Source of the DNA: Candidatus Pelethomonas intestinigallinarum | GTDB lineage: Bacteria > Bacillota > Clostridia > Oscillospirales > Oscillospiraceae | Direction of reading: 5' to 3' | NCBI GenBank assembly: GCA_018712665.1 | Contig: DVGP01000129.1 | Span: forward strand, 1 to 8,615 | Length of the DNA: 8,615 nt | Shown: piece by piece, positions 1 through 6,858 of the stretch | Numbering within the stretch: position 1 is the first letter of the stretch | How the letters are laid out: each line of letters opens with the position of its first letter | Notes under the pieces: model-generated | Told to the model about the DNA's origin: nothing | The model's input: only the letters and a program-made list of their open reading frames with translations | The model's database searches: none | Position numbers and translations under genes: made by a program

Positions 1-708
1 GACCAGGGAGATGAACATATCCGTGGTCATGGACTGGCTGTTCTGCTTGTCGATCTCGGCGCGGAGCGCCTTGATTTTCTCCGCCAGCTCTTTTTGCTCC
101 TCCTCATACCGCCTTGACATACGGGCGAAGCGGTCGTCAGAGAGCTTGCCGGAAACATTGTCCTCATAGATCCGTTCAAACAGGCCGTCCACTTCCTCAT
201 CACGGGCTTGGAGGGCTTTCAGCTCCTTTTCCTTCAGCTTTCGGTCGGTGGCTTCTGCCTGTTGGGAGTGGCCGATCACAGCCTTCACAAACTCATCCTC
301 AAACTGGCTGGCAAACTTGGTCAGCCGCCGGATCTCGCCCAGCACCACCTGCTCCAGGAAGTCCACGCGGACGTAATGGGTGGAAGTGCAGCTCCCACGG
401 TTGCCCTTGTAGTTGGAGCAGTTGAAATACTTGATGTCGGGGTTGCCCTGATTGAAATGGAAGTGAAGATTGTGTCCGTAATCGGCACAGACCAGAAGGC
501 CGGAGAACATATTGCGCTCCCCCTCATGGGTGCGGCGCTTGCGGATCTTGCCCCGCTTCTGCTGGACCTGCTCAAAGACCGCCCGCTCAATGATGGGTTC
601 GTGGACACCCTGGAAGATGACCCAGTTTTCACGGTCATTCTCCAGCCGCTTTTTGTTTTTGTATGATTTGGAGTAGGTCTTAAAGTTCAGAATGTCGCCG
701 CAATACTC
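1..708 (-). pseudogene. Large serine recombinase, C-terminal remnant (5' end lost, 3' end off window)
   Basis: Large serine recombinases cut and rejoin DNA to integrate or excise clostridial conjugative elements and phages. The minus-strand frame is open across the whole stretch. It begins at EYCGDILNFKTYSKSYKNKK, the conserved core of the Recombinase domain, followed by WVIFQGVHEPIIE. Next comes a recombinase zinc ribbon (FSGLLVCADYG, then YFNCSNYKGNRGSC) and a charged helical stretch (ARMSRRYEEEQKELAEKIKA), ending at MTTDMFISLV as in the DUF4368 tail. The catalytic N-terminal resolvase domain with its serine, which should lie to the right, is absent; unrelated sequence replaces it. The second zinc-ribbon cysteine (usual CxxC) is Tyr, codon at 478-480, which suggests decay. 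The frame stays open in phase to 912, so a gene caller would probably report a longer partial CDS, but no convincing ribosome binding site precedes the ATGs at 912 or 882. Family identity is firm; loss of function is inferred. Confidence 0.85.
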
Positions 709-953
709 CTTTTGGGGGACGGAGCGATAAAATAAGGCCGCCCCTCGTGAAGGGTCGGCCTTATCGACATTAAACGGGAGGACAGTGATGGGAAGCAGGC
801 GCAGGCGGATGCCTCTGACTGGCTTGCTGGCGCTGCCGGACGCGGCGTCTTTTGGGCTGGGCAAGATTTTTGACGCAGCCATGAAAGTGTCATCCCGTGG
901 CAAGGGTGACATTTTTTGTTTGTGTATAAAAGCGGCAAATTCTTCACAGATTA
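709..953. other. Unassigned sequence replacing the recombinase 5' end
   Basis: No gene is supported here. The minus-strand frame of the recombinase continues upstream without a stop (reading, from the right, MAASKILPSPKDAASGSASK and then PFNVDKADPSRGAALFYRS) to a TAA at 955-957, but this protein looks like no recombinase and contains a terminator-like hairpin. On the plus strand there is a short Arg-rich open frame from 785 that runs into the operator region and has no ribosome binding site. The stretch is best read as non-coding sequence, or the end of an unrelated insertion, joined to the recombinase fragment at about 709-723. Confidence 0.4.
732..764 (-). terminator. Rho-independent terminator-like hairpin (minus strand)
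   Basis: The arms ATAAGGCCG (732-740) and CGGCCTTAT (756-764) pair perfectly over 9 bp. An inner CCCT/AGGG stem (742-745/751-754) and a short loop complete the hairpin. Read on the minus strand it is followed by a U-rich stretch (TTATTTTATC); on the plus strand no T run follows, so the orientation is minus. It lies inside the in-phase extension of the recombinase frame, with no recognisable gene upstream of it, which argues that the extension is not a real coding region. Confidence 0.55.
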
Positions 954-986
954 TTTACAGACGGATCCGTCTACTTGCGCTATACT
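954..986 (+). promoter_or_regulatory. Probable promoter of the antiporter-tetR-ABC operon
   Basis: TATACT at 981-986 is a good -10 box and would start transcription near 993, giving a leader of about 44 bases before the ATG at 1037. The -35 element is poor: TTTACA (954-959) lies 21 bp away, longer than the usual 16-18, and nothing better is seen at normal spacing. The position is supported by the two palindromes that bracket the -10 box. The start point is inferred, not demonstrated. Confidence 0.5.
959..972. promoter_or_regulatory. Operator palindrome 1, likely TetR site
   Basis: AGACGGATCCGTCT is a perfect 14-bp palindrome of form AGACG-N4-CGTCT. It would cover roughly -34 to -21 relative to the predicted start, overlapping the -35 region and spacer. 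The same half-sites recur at 997-1010. The likely ligand is the TetR-family protein encoded at 2305-2952 in the same operon; binding is inferred from position and symmetry. Confidence 0.7.
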
Positions 987-995
987 CCAGCATTG

Positions 996-1011
996 TAGAC
1001 GAGATCGTCTA
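996..1011. promoter_or_regulatory. Operator palindrome 2, likely TetR site
   Basis: TAGACGAGATCGTCTA is an inverted repeat with 7-bp arms around GA. Its inner part has the same AGACG-N4-CGTCT half-sites as operator 1, with a centre-to-centre distance of 38 bp. It lies just downstream of the predicted start and upstream of the ribosome binding site, where a bound repressor would block initiation or early elongation. The differing central four bases suggest that the conserved arms, not the centre, are what is recognised. Confidence 0.7.
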
Positions 1012-1022
1012 TAAATGAAATG

Positions 1023-1027
1023 AGGAG
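1023..1027 (+). promoter_or_regulatory. Ribosome binding site that decides the antiporter start
   Basis: AGGAG at 1023-1027 stands 9 bases before the ATG at 1037. It directly abuts an in-frame ATG at 1028, which is therefore too close to be used. The start at 1037 is chosen. Confidence 0.75.
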
Positions 1028-1036
1028 ATGGACATC

Positions 1037-2308
1037 ATGCAAATCTTGGCGGATATCGTGTGCCTGCTGCTGGCCATTGTGATTGCGGTGGTTGCGGGCA
1101 AGCTGATTTCCAAACTGAAACTGCCGGCCATTCTGGGCTGGCTGATCGCCGGAATGATTATGGGGCCCCATGCGCTGGGACTCCTTGGGGACTCGCTGCT
1201 GAACGCAGCTTGGTTCAACACGGTGGAGAGCGTGCTGGAATGCATCGTCGGCCTGATGATCGGCACGGAGCTGATCTGGTCTCAGATGAAGAAGGCTGGC
1301 AAGCAGATCCTGGTCACGACCATCACGGAATCCCTTGACACTTTTGTGGTGGTCAGCCTGGTATTTGGTATCATTTTCTGGGTCACGGATATTCCCATTT
1401 ACCTCGCCTTCCTGTTCGGCGGCATCGCCCTGGCCACCGCCCCGGCGCCGTCCCTGTCCGTGGTCAATGAGTTCAAGACCTCGGGCCCCGTGACCAAGAC
1501 GCTGATCCCCATGGCGGCTGTGGACGATCTGGTGGGGGCGCTGGTTTTCTTCCTGGTGGTGGCCTTTGTCTCCGCCCACCTCTCCACCGCGGGCATCCCG
1601 GTCCCGGTGGTGCTGTTCCTGGTGTTCCTGCCGGTGCTAATCGGGATGGTCACCGGCTTTATCACCGGGAAACTGCTCCAGCACACCAAGACCCGGAACA
1701 GCACTCTGGCGGTCATGCTGGTGATGCTGCTGGTATCCGTGGGCATCGGCTTTTTCATCAATAACCTGCTCCCCACCCCGGTGCTGAACTTCATGCTGCT
1801 CGGGATGGCCTTCTCCACCGTTTTTGCCAATATGGTGACGAAGGAGCAGCTGGACGGGATGATGAAGGTTATGAATCCTGTCATCAGCTTTAGCCTGGTG
1901 GTGGCGATTTTGAATCTGGCGGCGCCGCTGGACTACCACCTGATTTTCGACGCCGGCATCTATACGGTGGTCTATATCATTACCCGGGCCATCGGAAAAT
2001 ACAGCGGCGCCTATTTCGGCGCCTCCATCACCCATGCGCCGGACACGGTGAAAAAGTATCTGGGTTTCACGCTGCTGCCCCACTCCGGGGTCTCTCTGGT
2101 GTTCACCGGCATCGCGGTTTCCATCCTGGAGGGGCCGGCGCCGGAGTGCGCCTCCATCATCCAGGGGACGATCGCGGCGGCGGCAGTCATCAATGAGATC
2201 ATCGCGGTCTACATGGCCAAGAAGGGCTTTGAGTGGGCCGGAGAACTGCATAAGGCGGAAGACGTCCGGGCCGGCGGACATCAGCATAAAGGTGGACAGC
2301 CGGCATGA
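1037..2308 (+). CDS. CPA-family cation:proton antiporter (Na_H_Exchanger domain)
   Basis: This is a multi-pass inner-membrane protein of 423 residues predicted to exchange Na+ or K+ for H+. About 12 hydrophobic segments fill nearly the whole length. Family landmarks (numbered from the ATG at 1037) are the N-terminal LKLPAILGWLIAGMIMGPHAL at about 28-47, ATAPAPSLSVV near 133-143, the paired aspartates AAVDDLVG at 163-164 in the ion-binding helix, ITRAIGKYSGAYFGA near 315-329, LGFTLLPHSGVSLVF near 342-356 and INEII near 385-389. An Asp-Asp pair is typical of electrogenic CPA2 members. Only a short hydrophilic tail follows the last helix, with no RCK/TrkA-type regulatory domain as in KefB/KefC. 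It is the first gene after the operator pair, and its stop overlaps the tetR start (ATGA), so the two are translationally coupled. Family is firm; the ion and physiological role are unknown. Confidence 0.88.
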   Translation: MQILADIVCLLLAIVIAVVAGKLISKLKLPAILGWLIAGMIMGPHALGLLGDSLLNAAWFNTVESVLECIVGLMIGTELIWSQMKKAGKQILVTTITESLDTFVVVSLVFGIIFWVTDIPIYLAFLFGGIALATAPAPSLSVVNEFKTSGPVTKTLIPMAAVDDLVGALVFFLVVAFVSAHLSTAGIPVPVVLFLVFLPVLIGMVTGFITGKLLQHTKTRNSTLAVMLVMLLVSVGIGFFINNLLPTPVLNFMLLGMAFSTVFANMVTKEQLDGMMKVMNPVISFSLVVAILNLAAPLDYHLIFDAGIYTVVYIITRAIGKYSGAYFGASITHAPDTVKKYLGFTLLPHSGVSLVFTGIAVSILEGPAPECASIIQGTIAAAAVINEIIAVYMAKKGFEWAGELHKAEDVRAGGHQHKGGQPA

Positions 2309-2952
2309 CACAGAAGGAGCGGCAGGACCGCAGCAAGGAGGAGATCTGCCGGGCTGCCATGGAAGAGTTTGGAACCCTCGGCTACGACAAGGTGACCATG
2401 GAGCGGATCTGCGGGAACCACGGCATTTCCAAGGGCATGATGTATCACTACTACTCCAACAAGGACGAACTGTTCCTGCTCTGCGTGGAGCGGACCTTCA
2501 CGGATCTGAAGGCCCATGTGGAACGGGACATGGGAGAGCTGGAGGGACAGACGTTCCTGGATACCATCAAGAACTTCTTCATAATCCGGGAGTACTATTT
2601 TCAACTGCACCCCAAAGAGAGAATGATCTTCGAGGAAGTCCTGCTCCATCCGCCCAAGCATCTGGTGGCGCAGATCCAGGAGCTGCGCGGTCCGATCCGG
2701 GAGCTGAACCGGCAGCTTATCCGCCAGCTGGTCAAAAAAATGCCGCTGCGCCCAGGGGTGGACCCCCAGATGGCCGCCCGCTACCTGGAGAGCGTGGAAT
2801 ACTTTTTCCAGAGCGTCATGCAGAACTATCAGGGCGGACATGGCGGAACGGATCTGCACGCCATGTTTGAAACCGCGGGAGAGATCCTGGACATGGTCCT
2901 GTTCGGCATTATGCGCCAGTCCGAAACGGAAGGGCAGTCCACGTCCGCATGA
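2305..2952 (+). CDS. TetR/AcrR-family transcriptional regulator
   Basis: This 215-residue protein has the size and layout of a one-domain ligand-responsive TetR repressor. Residues about 10-58 form the N-terminal helix-turn-helix, with the hallmark run VTMERICGNHGISKGMMYHYYSNKDELF-like pattern (Val30 to Phe57; Ile35, Gly40-Ser42, Tyr47, Tyr49-Tyr50, Lys53, Leu56). The remaining roughly 150 residues are helical and variable, as expected for the ligand-binding and dimerisation part, so no ligand can be named. The ATG overlaps the antiporter stop by four bases and is preceded by AAAGGTGG at 2288-2295. The nearest symmetric sites are the two AGACG-N4-CGTCT palindromes at the operon promoter, which makes autorepression of the whole operon the simplest model. 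Activation instead of repression cannot be excluded. Confidence 0.92.
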   Translation: MTQKERQDRSKEEICRAAMEEFGTLGYDKVTMERICGNHGISKGMMYHYYSNKDELFLLCVERTFTDLKAHVERDMGELEGQTFLDTIKNFFIIREYYFQLHPKERMIFEEVLLHPPKHLVAQIQELRGPIRELNRQLIRQLVKKMPLRPGVDPQMAARYLESVEYFFQSVMQNYQGGHGGTDLHAMFETAGEILDMVLFGIMRQSETEGQSTSA

Positions 2953-2979
2953 TGCCGGTTCCTGAATTGCCCGCTCTCA

Positions 2980-3074
2980 GCGTTTTGGCCGGCATCCTGC
3001 TGATCTCTCAGGGGATCGCGTCCATCCCGCGGGCCTGTTTCTCCGGCCGGCTCTGGAGATCAGCGCCAAAACGC
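2980..3074 (+). promoter_or_regulatory. Structured leader between tetR and the ABC genes
   Basis: The 158-base gap between tetR and the first ABC gene (2953-3110) holds a long imperfect inverted repeat. GCGTTTTGGC (2980-2989) pairs with GCCAAAACGC (3065-3074), and GCTGATCTC (2999-3007) pairs with GAGATCAGC (3056-3064). This gives 19 bp in all, with a 9-base bulge on the left arm only. The enclosed loop is GC-rich and can form its own small hairpins (CAGG/CCTG and CGCG/CGCG within 3009-3037, or GGGAT/ATCCC at 3012-3028). No T run follows 3074 directly; five T occur at 3090-3094. It may tune ABC expression relative to tetR by attenuation or RNA processing, or be a small palindromic repeat. I do not recognise a known riboswitch. 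Confidence 0.6.
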
Positions 3075-3097
3075 CCAAATGACCAACGCTTTTTCAC

Positions 3098-3103
3098 AAG
3101 GAG
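3098..3103 (+). promoter_or_regulatory. Ribosome binding site that decides the first ABC start
   Basis: AAGGAG at 3098-3103 lies 7 bases before the ATG at 3111. This favours 3111 over the in-frame ATG at 2949, which would add 54 residues encoded by the inverted-repeat leader and unlike any ABC exporter N-terminus. Confidence 0.85.
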
Positions 3104-3110
3104 AACCTCT

Positions 3111-4871
3111 ATGCTGAAATTACTTCATAACCTGCGGCGGCGGGAGTGGACCATGGCCGCCGTATGTACCGTACTCATTTTAGGGCAGATCTACTTTGAC
3201 TTGTCCCTCCCTGACTACATGAGCAATCTGACCGTTCTCATCAAAACGCCGGGGAGTACCATGTCGGATATTCTGGACACCGGCCTGAAGATGCTGGGCT
3301 GCACTCTGGCCAGCGCGGCGCTGTGCGTCATCTGCGGCTATCTCACCGCAAAGGTGGCTGCCGGATTCAGCTTTTCCATTTGGGAAAACATCTTTCACAA
3401 AATCGCGGATTTCGGCCAGCAGGAGATGATGTCTTTCTCCGTCCCCAGCCTCATCAACCGCACCACAAACGATATCACACAGGTGCAGATGCTGGTGGCC
3501 ATCGGCCTTCAAATTCTCATCAAGTCTCCCGTGATGGCAGTGTGGGCCATCATCAAGATCGCGGGCAAGAGCTGGACCCTATCCGCCATCACCGCCGGTT
3601 TCGTAGTAGCCCTGCTGGTGATGATGGTGGTCATCATCGGCGTGGTGGTGCCCCGGTTCCGCCGGGTACAGAAGCTCACCGACCACATCAACCTGGTAGC
3701 CCGGGAGAACCTGAACGGCATCAACGTGGTCCACGCCTACAACGCCGAGGACTATCAGAACGCCAAGTTCCTGAAGGGCAACGAGACGCTGATGCGCACC
3801 CAGCTGTTCAACCAGCGGGCCTTCGCCTTTCTCATGCCGGGCGTGACGCTGGCCATGAACGCATTGTCTCTGGTGATCTACTGGGTAGGCGCCTCCATTG
3901 TAAACGCCATCCCCGCGGCGGACGCCGCGGAGCGTCTGTCCACCTTCAGCAACATCGTGGTGTTCGGCACCTACGCCACTTACGTCATCATGTCCATCAT
4001 GATGATGGTCATGATTATCATGCTGAGCCCGGCGGCCCAGGTTTCCGCCCAGAGAATCAATGAAGTGCTGGAGACCCGGGACAGCCTGATCCAAGGCACC
4101 CGCGCCGACGCTTCGGAGACCGGCACCGTGGAATTCCGGGACGTTTCCTTCCACTATCCGTCATCGAATAAAAATGTTCTGGAGCATATTACCTTCCAGG
4201 CCAGGCAGGGAGAAACCGTGGCCTTCATCGGGGCGACCGGCAGCGGCAAGACCACTCTGGTCAGCCTGGCGGCCCGGTTCTACGACGCTACGGAAGGCCA
4301 GGTGCTGGTGGACGGCGTAGATGTGAAAGATTACACCTTTGACGCCTTGTATGACCGGGTCGGGTACATGACGCAGAAGGCCATCCTGTTTTCCGGCGAC
4401 GTCCGCGGCAACGTGCTCTTCGGCGCCAGCCGGGGTGGAGACTCCGACGAGGATGTTCGGAAGGCCCTGGACCTGGCCCAGGCCAGTGAGTTCGTTGACA
4501 AGATGCCCGGCGGCATCCACGCGCCTATTGCTGAGGGGGGCACCAACGTGTCCGGCGGGCAGAAGCAGCGGCTCTCCATCGCCCGGGCTCTGGCCCGGCG
4601 CCCGGAGATCCTGGTGTTTGACGACTCCTTCTCCGCCCTGGACTACCGCACCGACGCCAAGCTCCGCGCCGGTCTGGACCGGGAGCTGAAGGATACCACC
4701 CGGCTGATCGTGGCCCAGCGCATCGGCACCATCCGGGACGCGGACAAGATCATCGTTCTGGACGAGGGGAAGATGGTGGGGATGGGCACCCACAACGAGC
4801 TGATGAGGACCTGCCCCGTCTATCAGGAAATCGCCCGTTCCCAGCTCTCTCAGGAAGAGCTGGGGGCGTGA
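3111..4871 (+). CDS. ABC exporter half-transporter, degenerate-site subunit
   Basis: This 586-residue protein has a transmembrane domain (about 15-310, some six helices) fused to a nucleotide-binding domain (about 338-575), the usual type I (ABCB-like) exporter layout. NBD motifs are Walker A GATGSGKT (374-381), Q-loop Gln422 in GYMTQKAILF, signature VSGGQKQR (480-487) and Walker B LVFDD (501-505). The catalytic Glu after Walker B is Asp505 and the H-loop His is Gln536 (IVAQRIGT). Asp and Gln at these places mark the non-catalytic half of heterodimeric exporters such as TM287/288 or BmrCD. Its intact signature should complete the active ATP site with the partner encoded next. The partner's ribosome binding site overlaps this gene's stop, so the two are made together. 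It probably exports drugs or other amphipathic compounds; lipids or peptides remain possible. Confidence 0.92.
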   Translation: MLKLLHNLRRREWTMAAVCTVLILGQIYFDLSLPDYMSNLTVLIKTPGSTMSDILDTGLKMLGCTLASAALCVICGYLTAKVAAGFSFSIWENIFHKIADFGQQEMMSFSVPSLINRTTNDITQVQMLVAIGLQILIKSPVMAVWAIIKIAGKSWTLSAITAGFVVALLVMMVVIIGVVVPRFRRVQKLTDHINLVARENLNGINVVHAYNAEDYQNAKFLKGNETLMRTQLFNQRAFAFLMPGVTLAMNALSLVIYWVGASIVNAIPAADAAERLSTFSNIVVFGTYATYVIMSIMMMVMIIMLSPAAQVSAQRINEVLETRDSLIQGTRADASETGTVEFRDVSFHYPSSNKNVLEHITFQARQGETVAFIGATGSGKTTLVSLAARFYDATEGQVLVDGVDVKDYTFDALYDRVGYMTQKAILFSGDVRGNVLFGASRGGDSDEDVRKALDLAQASEFVDKMPGGIHAPIAEGGTNVSGGQKQRLSIARALARRPEILVFDDSFSALDYRTDAKLRAGLDRELKDTTRLIVAQRIGTIRDADKIIVLDEGKMVGMGTHNELMRTCPVYQEIARSQLSQEELGA

Positions 4872-4877
4872 GGAGGG
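4871..4877 (+). promoter_or_regulatory. Ribosome binding site of the second ABC gene
   Basis: AGGAGGG at 4871-4877 overlaps the stop codon of the first ABC gene (TGA 4869-4871) and stands 7 bases before the ATG at 4885. It fixes 4885 as the start in preference to the TTG at 4879. Confidence 0.85.
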
Positions 4878-4884
4878 ATTGGAA

Positions 4885-6685
4885 ATGCCGAATATGATGC
4901 AGAACAGAATGAGAGCTCCGGCGAAAAGCAAGCGTGGGATCGGCGGCGTTCTGAAGGAGCTGTTTACCTATTCCAGCAAGCTGAAGGTCCCCTCCCTCAT
5001 CGCGTTTTTATTTGCTGTGGCCGGCGCGATTTTGACCATTATCGGCCCCAATCTGCTCAGCCAGATCACGGATCTCATTTCCGACGCTCTCGGCGGGGGA
5101 GATAGACCTGGCGGCCATCGGCCGCATCGGAGTGACGCTCCTCATGATCTATGGACTCAGCGCCGTTCTCACGTATGTGGAGCACTTTATCATGGCCACG
5201 GTGACTCTAGATCTGTCCCGGGATCTGCGGCAGGACCTGTCCCGGAAGATCAACCGGGTGCCCATGAGCTACTTCAGCAAAGTGTCCTACGGCGATATTC
5301 TCAGCCGTGTCACCAACGATGTCAGCACCCTGCAGCAGGCTCTGGCCAACAGCCTGCCCTCCATGATCAGCGCGGCAACACAGTTTGTCGGCTGCCTGGT
5401 GATGATGTTCGTCACCGAGTGGCGCATGGCCCTGGCGGCCGTGGCTGTCACCCTGGTTGGATTCCTCATCATGGCCGCGGTGATGCTGCGGTCCCAGAAG
5501 TACTTCTCCGCCCGGCAGGAGAACCTGAGTACCCTGAACGGCTACATTGAGGAGATCTACTCCGGCCACGACGTGGTGCGCCTCTCCCGGGCTGACCGCC
5601 AGGTCAAAGCGTCCTTCGGCGCCATGAATTCCATGCTGTACGACGCGGAGTGGCGCAGCCAGTTCCTCTCCGGTATTATGCAGCCCCTGATGAACATTAT
5701 CGGCAATCTGGGCTATGTGGTGGTGTGCGTGCTGGGCTCCGCCCTGACCATGAGCGGCGAGATCTCCTTCGGCGTTATTGTGGCCTTTATCCTTTATGTG
5801 CGGCTGTTTACCTCCCCCCTGAGCACCCTGGCCCAGGGCATGACCCAGATGCAGACGGCCGCGGCGGCGGGCGACCACATCTTTGACTTCCTCCACGAGG
5901 AGGAGCTGCCTGACGAGTCCTCCAAACAGACCGTCCTTGCCCGCGTCCGCGGCGAGGTGGAGTTCGAGCATGTGCGGTTCAGCTATCCCAACGATCCGAA
6001 CAAAATCATCATCAAGGACTTCTCAGCCCATGTTCGGCCGGGACAGAAGGTGGCCATCGTGGGCCCCACGGGGGCGGGCAAGACCACTATGGTAAATCTG
6101 CTGATGCGGTTCTTTGAGATCAACAGCGGCGCCATCAAGATCGACGGAATCCCCACCTCTGAAATGACCCGGGAGAGCGTCCACAACCTGTTCAGCATGG
6201 TTTTGCAGGACACCTGGCTGTTTGAAGGCACTGTCCGGGAGAATCTGGTCTACAACAAAACCGGCGTGACGGACCAGCAGCTGGAGGCGGCCTGCCGTGC
6301 CTGCGGCATCTACCACTTCATTGAGACGCTGCCGCAGGGCTTTGACACGGTGCTGGACAGCGGCATTGCGATCTCCGCCGGCCAAAAGCAGCTGCTGACC
6401 ATTGCCCGAGCCATGATCCAGGACAACCCAATGCTGATTCTGGACGAAGCTACCTCCTCGGTGGATACCCGGACCGAGCTCATTACGCAGAAAGCCATGG
6501 ACCGGCTCACCGAACACCGCACCAGCTTTGTCATCGCCCATCGTCTGTCCACCATCAAGAACGCCGACCTGATCCTGGTGCTCAAGGACGGCGACATCAT
6601 CGAGCAGGGCACCCACGACCAGCTTCTGGCCAAAGGCGGCTTCTACGCGGACCTCTACAACAGCCAGTTTGAAAAAGTGTCCTAG
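4885..6685 (+). CDS. ABC exporter half-transporter, catalytic subunit (frameshifted)
   Basis: This is the partner of the preceding ABC protein. The reading frame from ATG 4885 is coherent to about 5094, including a first membrane helix (VPSLIAFLFAVAGAILTIIG). The homologous sequence then continues one frame over (EIDLAAIGRIGVTLLMIYGL) to the stop at 6685. Skipping one base in GGGGG at 5095-5099 restores a 599-residue transporter. In that numbering the NBD has Walker A GPTGAGKT (393-400), Gln441 in VLQDTWLF, Walker B MLILDEA with catalytic Glu521, and H-loop His552 (IAHRLST). The signature is ISAGQKQ (about 496-502), not LSGGQ. This complements the neighbour's defects. As printed, translation from 4885 would stop at 5550 after 221 residues. 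A restart at GTG 5132 would lack the first helix and has no good ribosome binding site. Sequencing error, recent mutation or slippage are all possible. Confidence 0.88.
5095..5099 (+). other. Frameshift site: run of five G in the second ABC gene
   Basis: The codons GGC GGG GGA GAT AGA lead out of the homologous frame, whereas GGC GGG GAG ATA GAC (G-G-E-I-D) would keep it. There is therefore one G too many. The run is short for contingency-type slippage, and no typical slippery heptamer or stop-codon +1 signal is seen beside it. Confidence 0.85.
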
Positions 6686-6858
6686 CGAAAACACGCGGAA
6701 CGCGTTTGAGACAACCGCACCCATGACGCCGCGGGTCTTGCCGCCCCCTGTCCCGCCCCGGATATAGGTCACGGACAGCTTCCGAAAGGTCTTGCGACAC
6801 CTCTCGGCAAAGGCAGTCCGCGTGGGGCAGGGGAGACCCCGCAGATTTCGGTTATCAG
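6686..6858. other. Convergent intergenic region without a recognisable gene
   Basis: These 173 bases separate the ABC operon from clpC, which is read towards it. No gene or ribosome binding site is supported. Just after the ABC stop, CGCG-GAA-CGCG (within 6694-6706) can form a weak hairpin followed by only three T, so it is at best a poor terminator. The minus strand is open throughout in one frame, but that frame simply continues as an antisense shadow of the ABC gene. Confidence 0.5.

Noticed and set aside
785..1018. 77-residue plus-strand frame ahead of the antiporter
   Set aside because: It has no ribosome binding site, an Arg-rich start, and runs through the promoter and both operators.
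980..1579. 199-residue minus-strand frame opposite the antiporter
   Set aside because: It is His/Gln/Asp-rich, as expected for the complement of membrane-helix codons, and the plus strand encodes a clear antiporter.
2949..3110. 54-residue N-terminal extension of the first ABC protein from the ATG at 2949
   Set aside because: It is encoded by the inverted-repeat leader and resembles no exporter N-terminus. The strong AAGGAG 7 bases before 3111 gives a normal-length protein.
4161..4931. 256-residue minus-strand frame opposite the first ABC gene
   Set aside because: It is antisense to a well-supported NBD, has no recognisable motif and no ribosome binding site.
5132..6685. Second ABC gene beginning at GTG 5132
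   Set aside because: It would lack the first membrane helix, and no properly spaced ribosome binding site precedes it. The upstream frame from 4885 supplies exactly the missing part.
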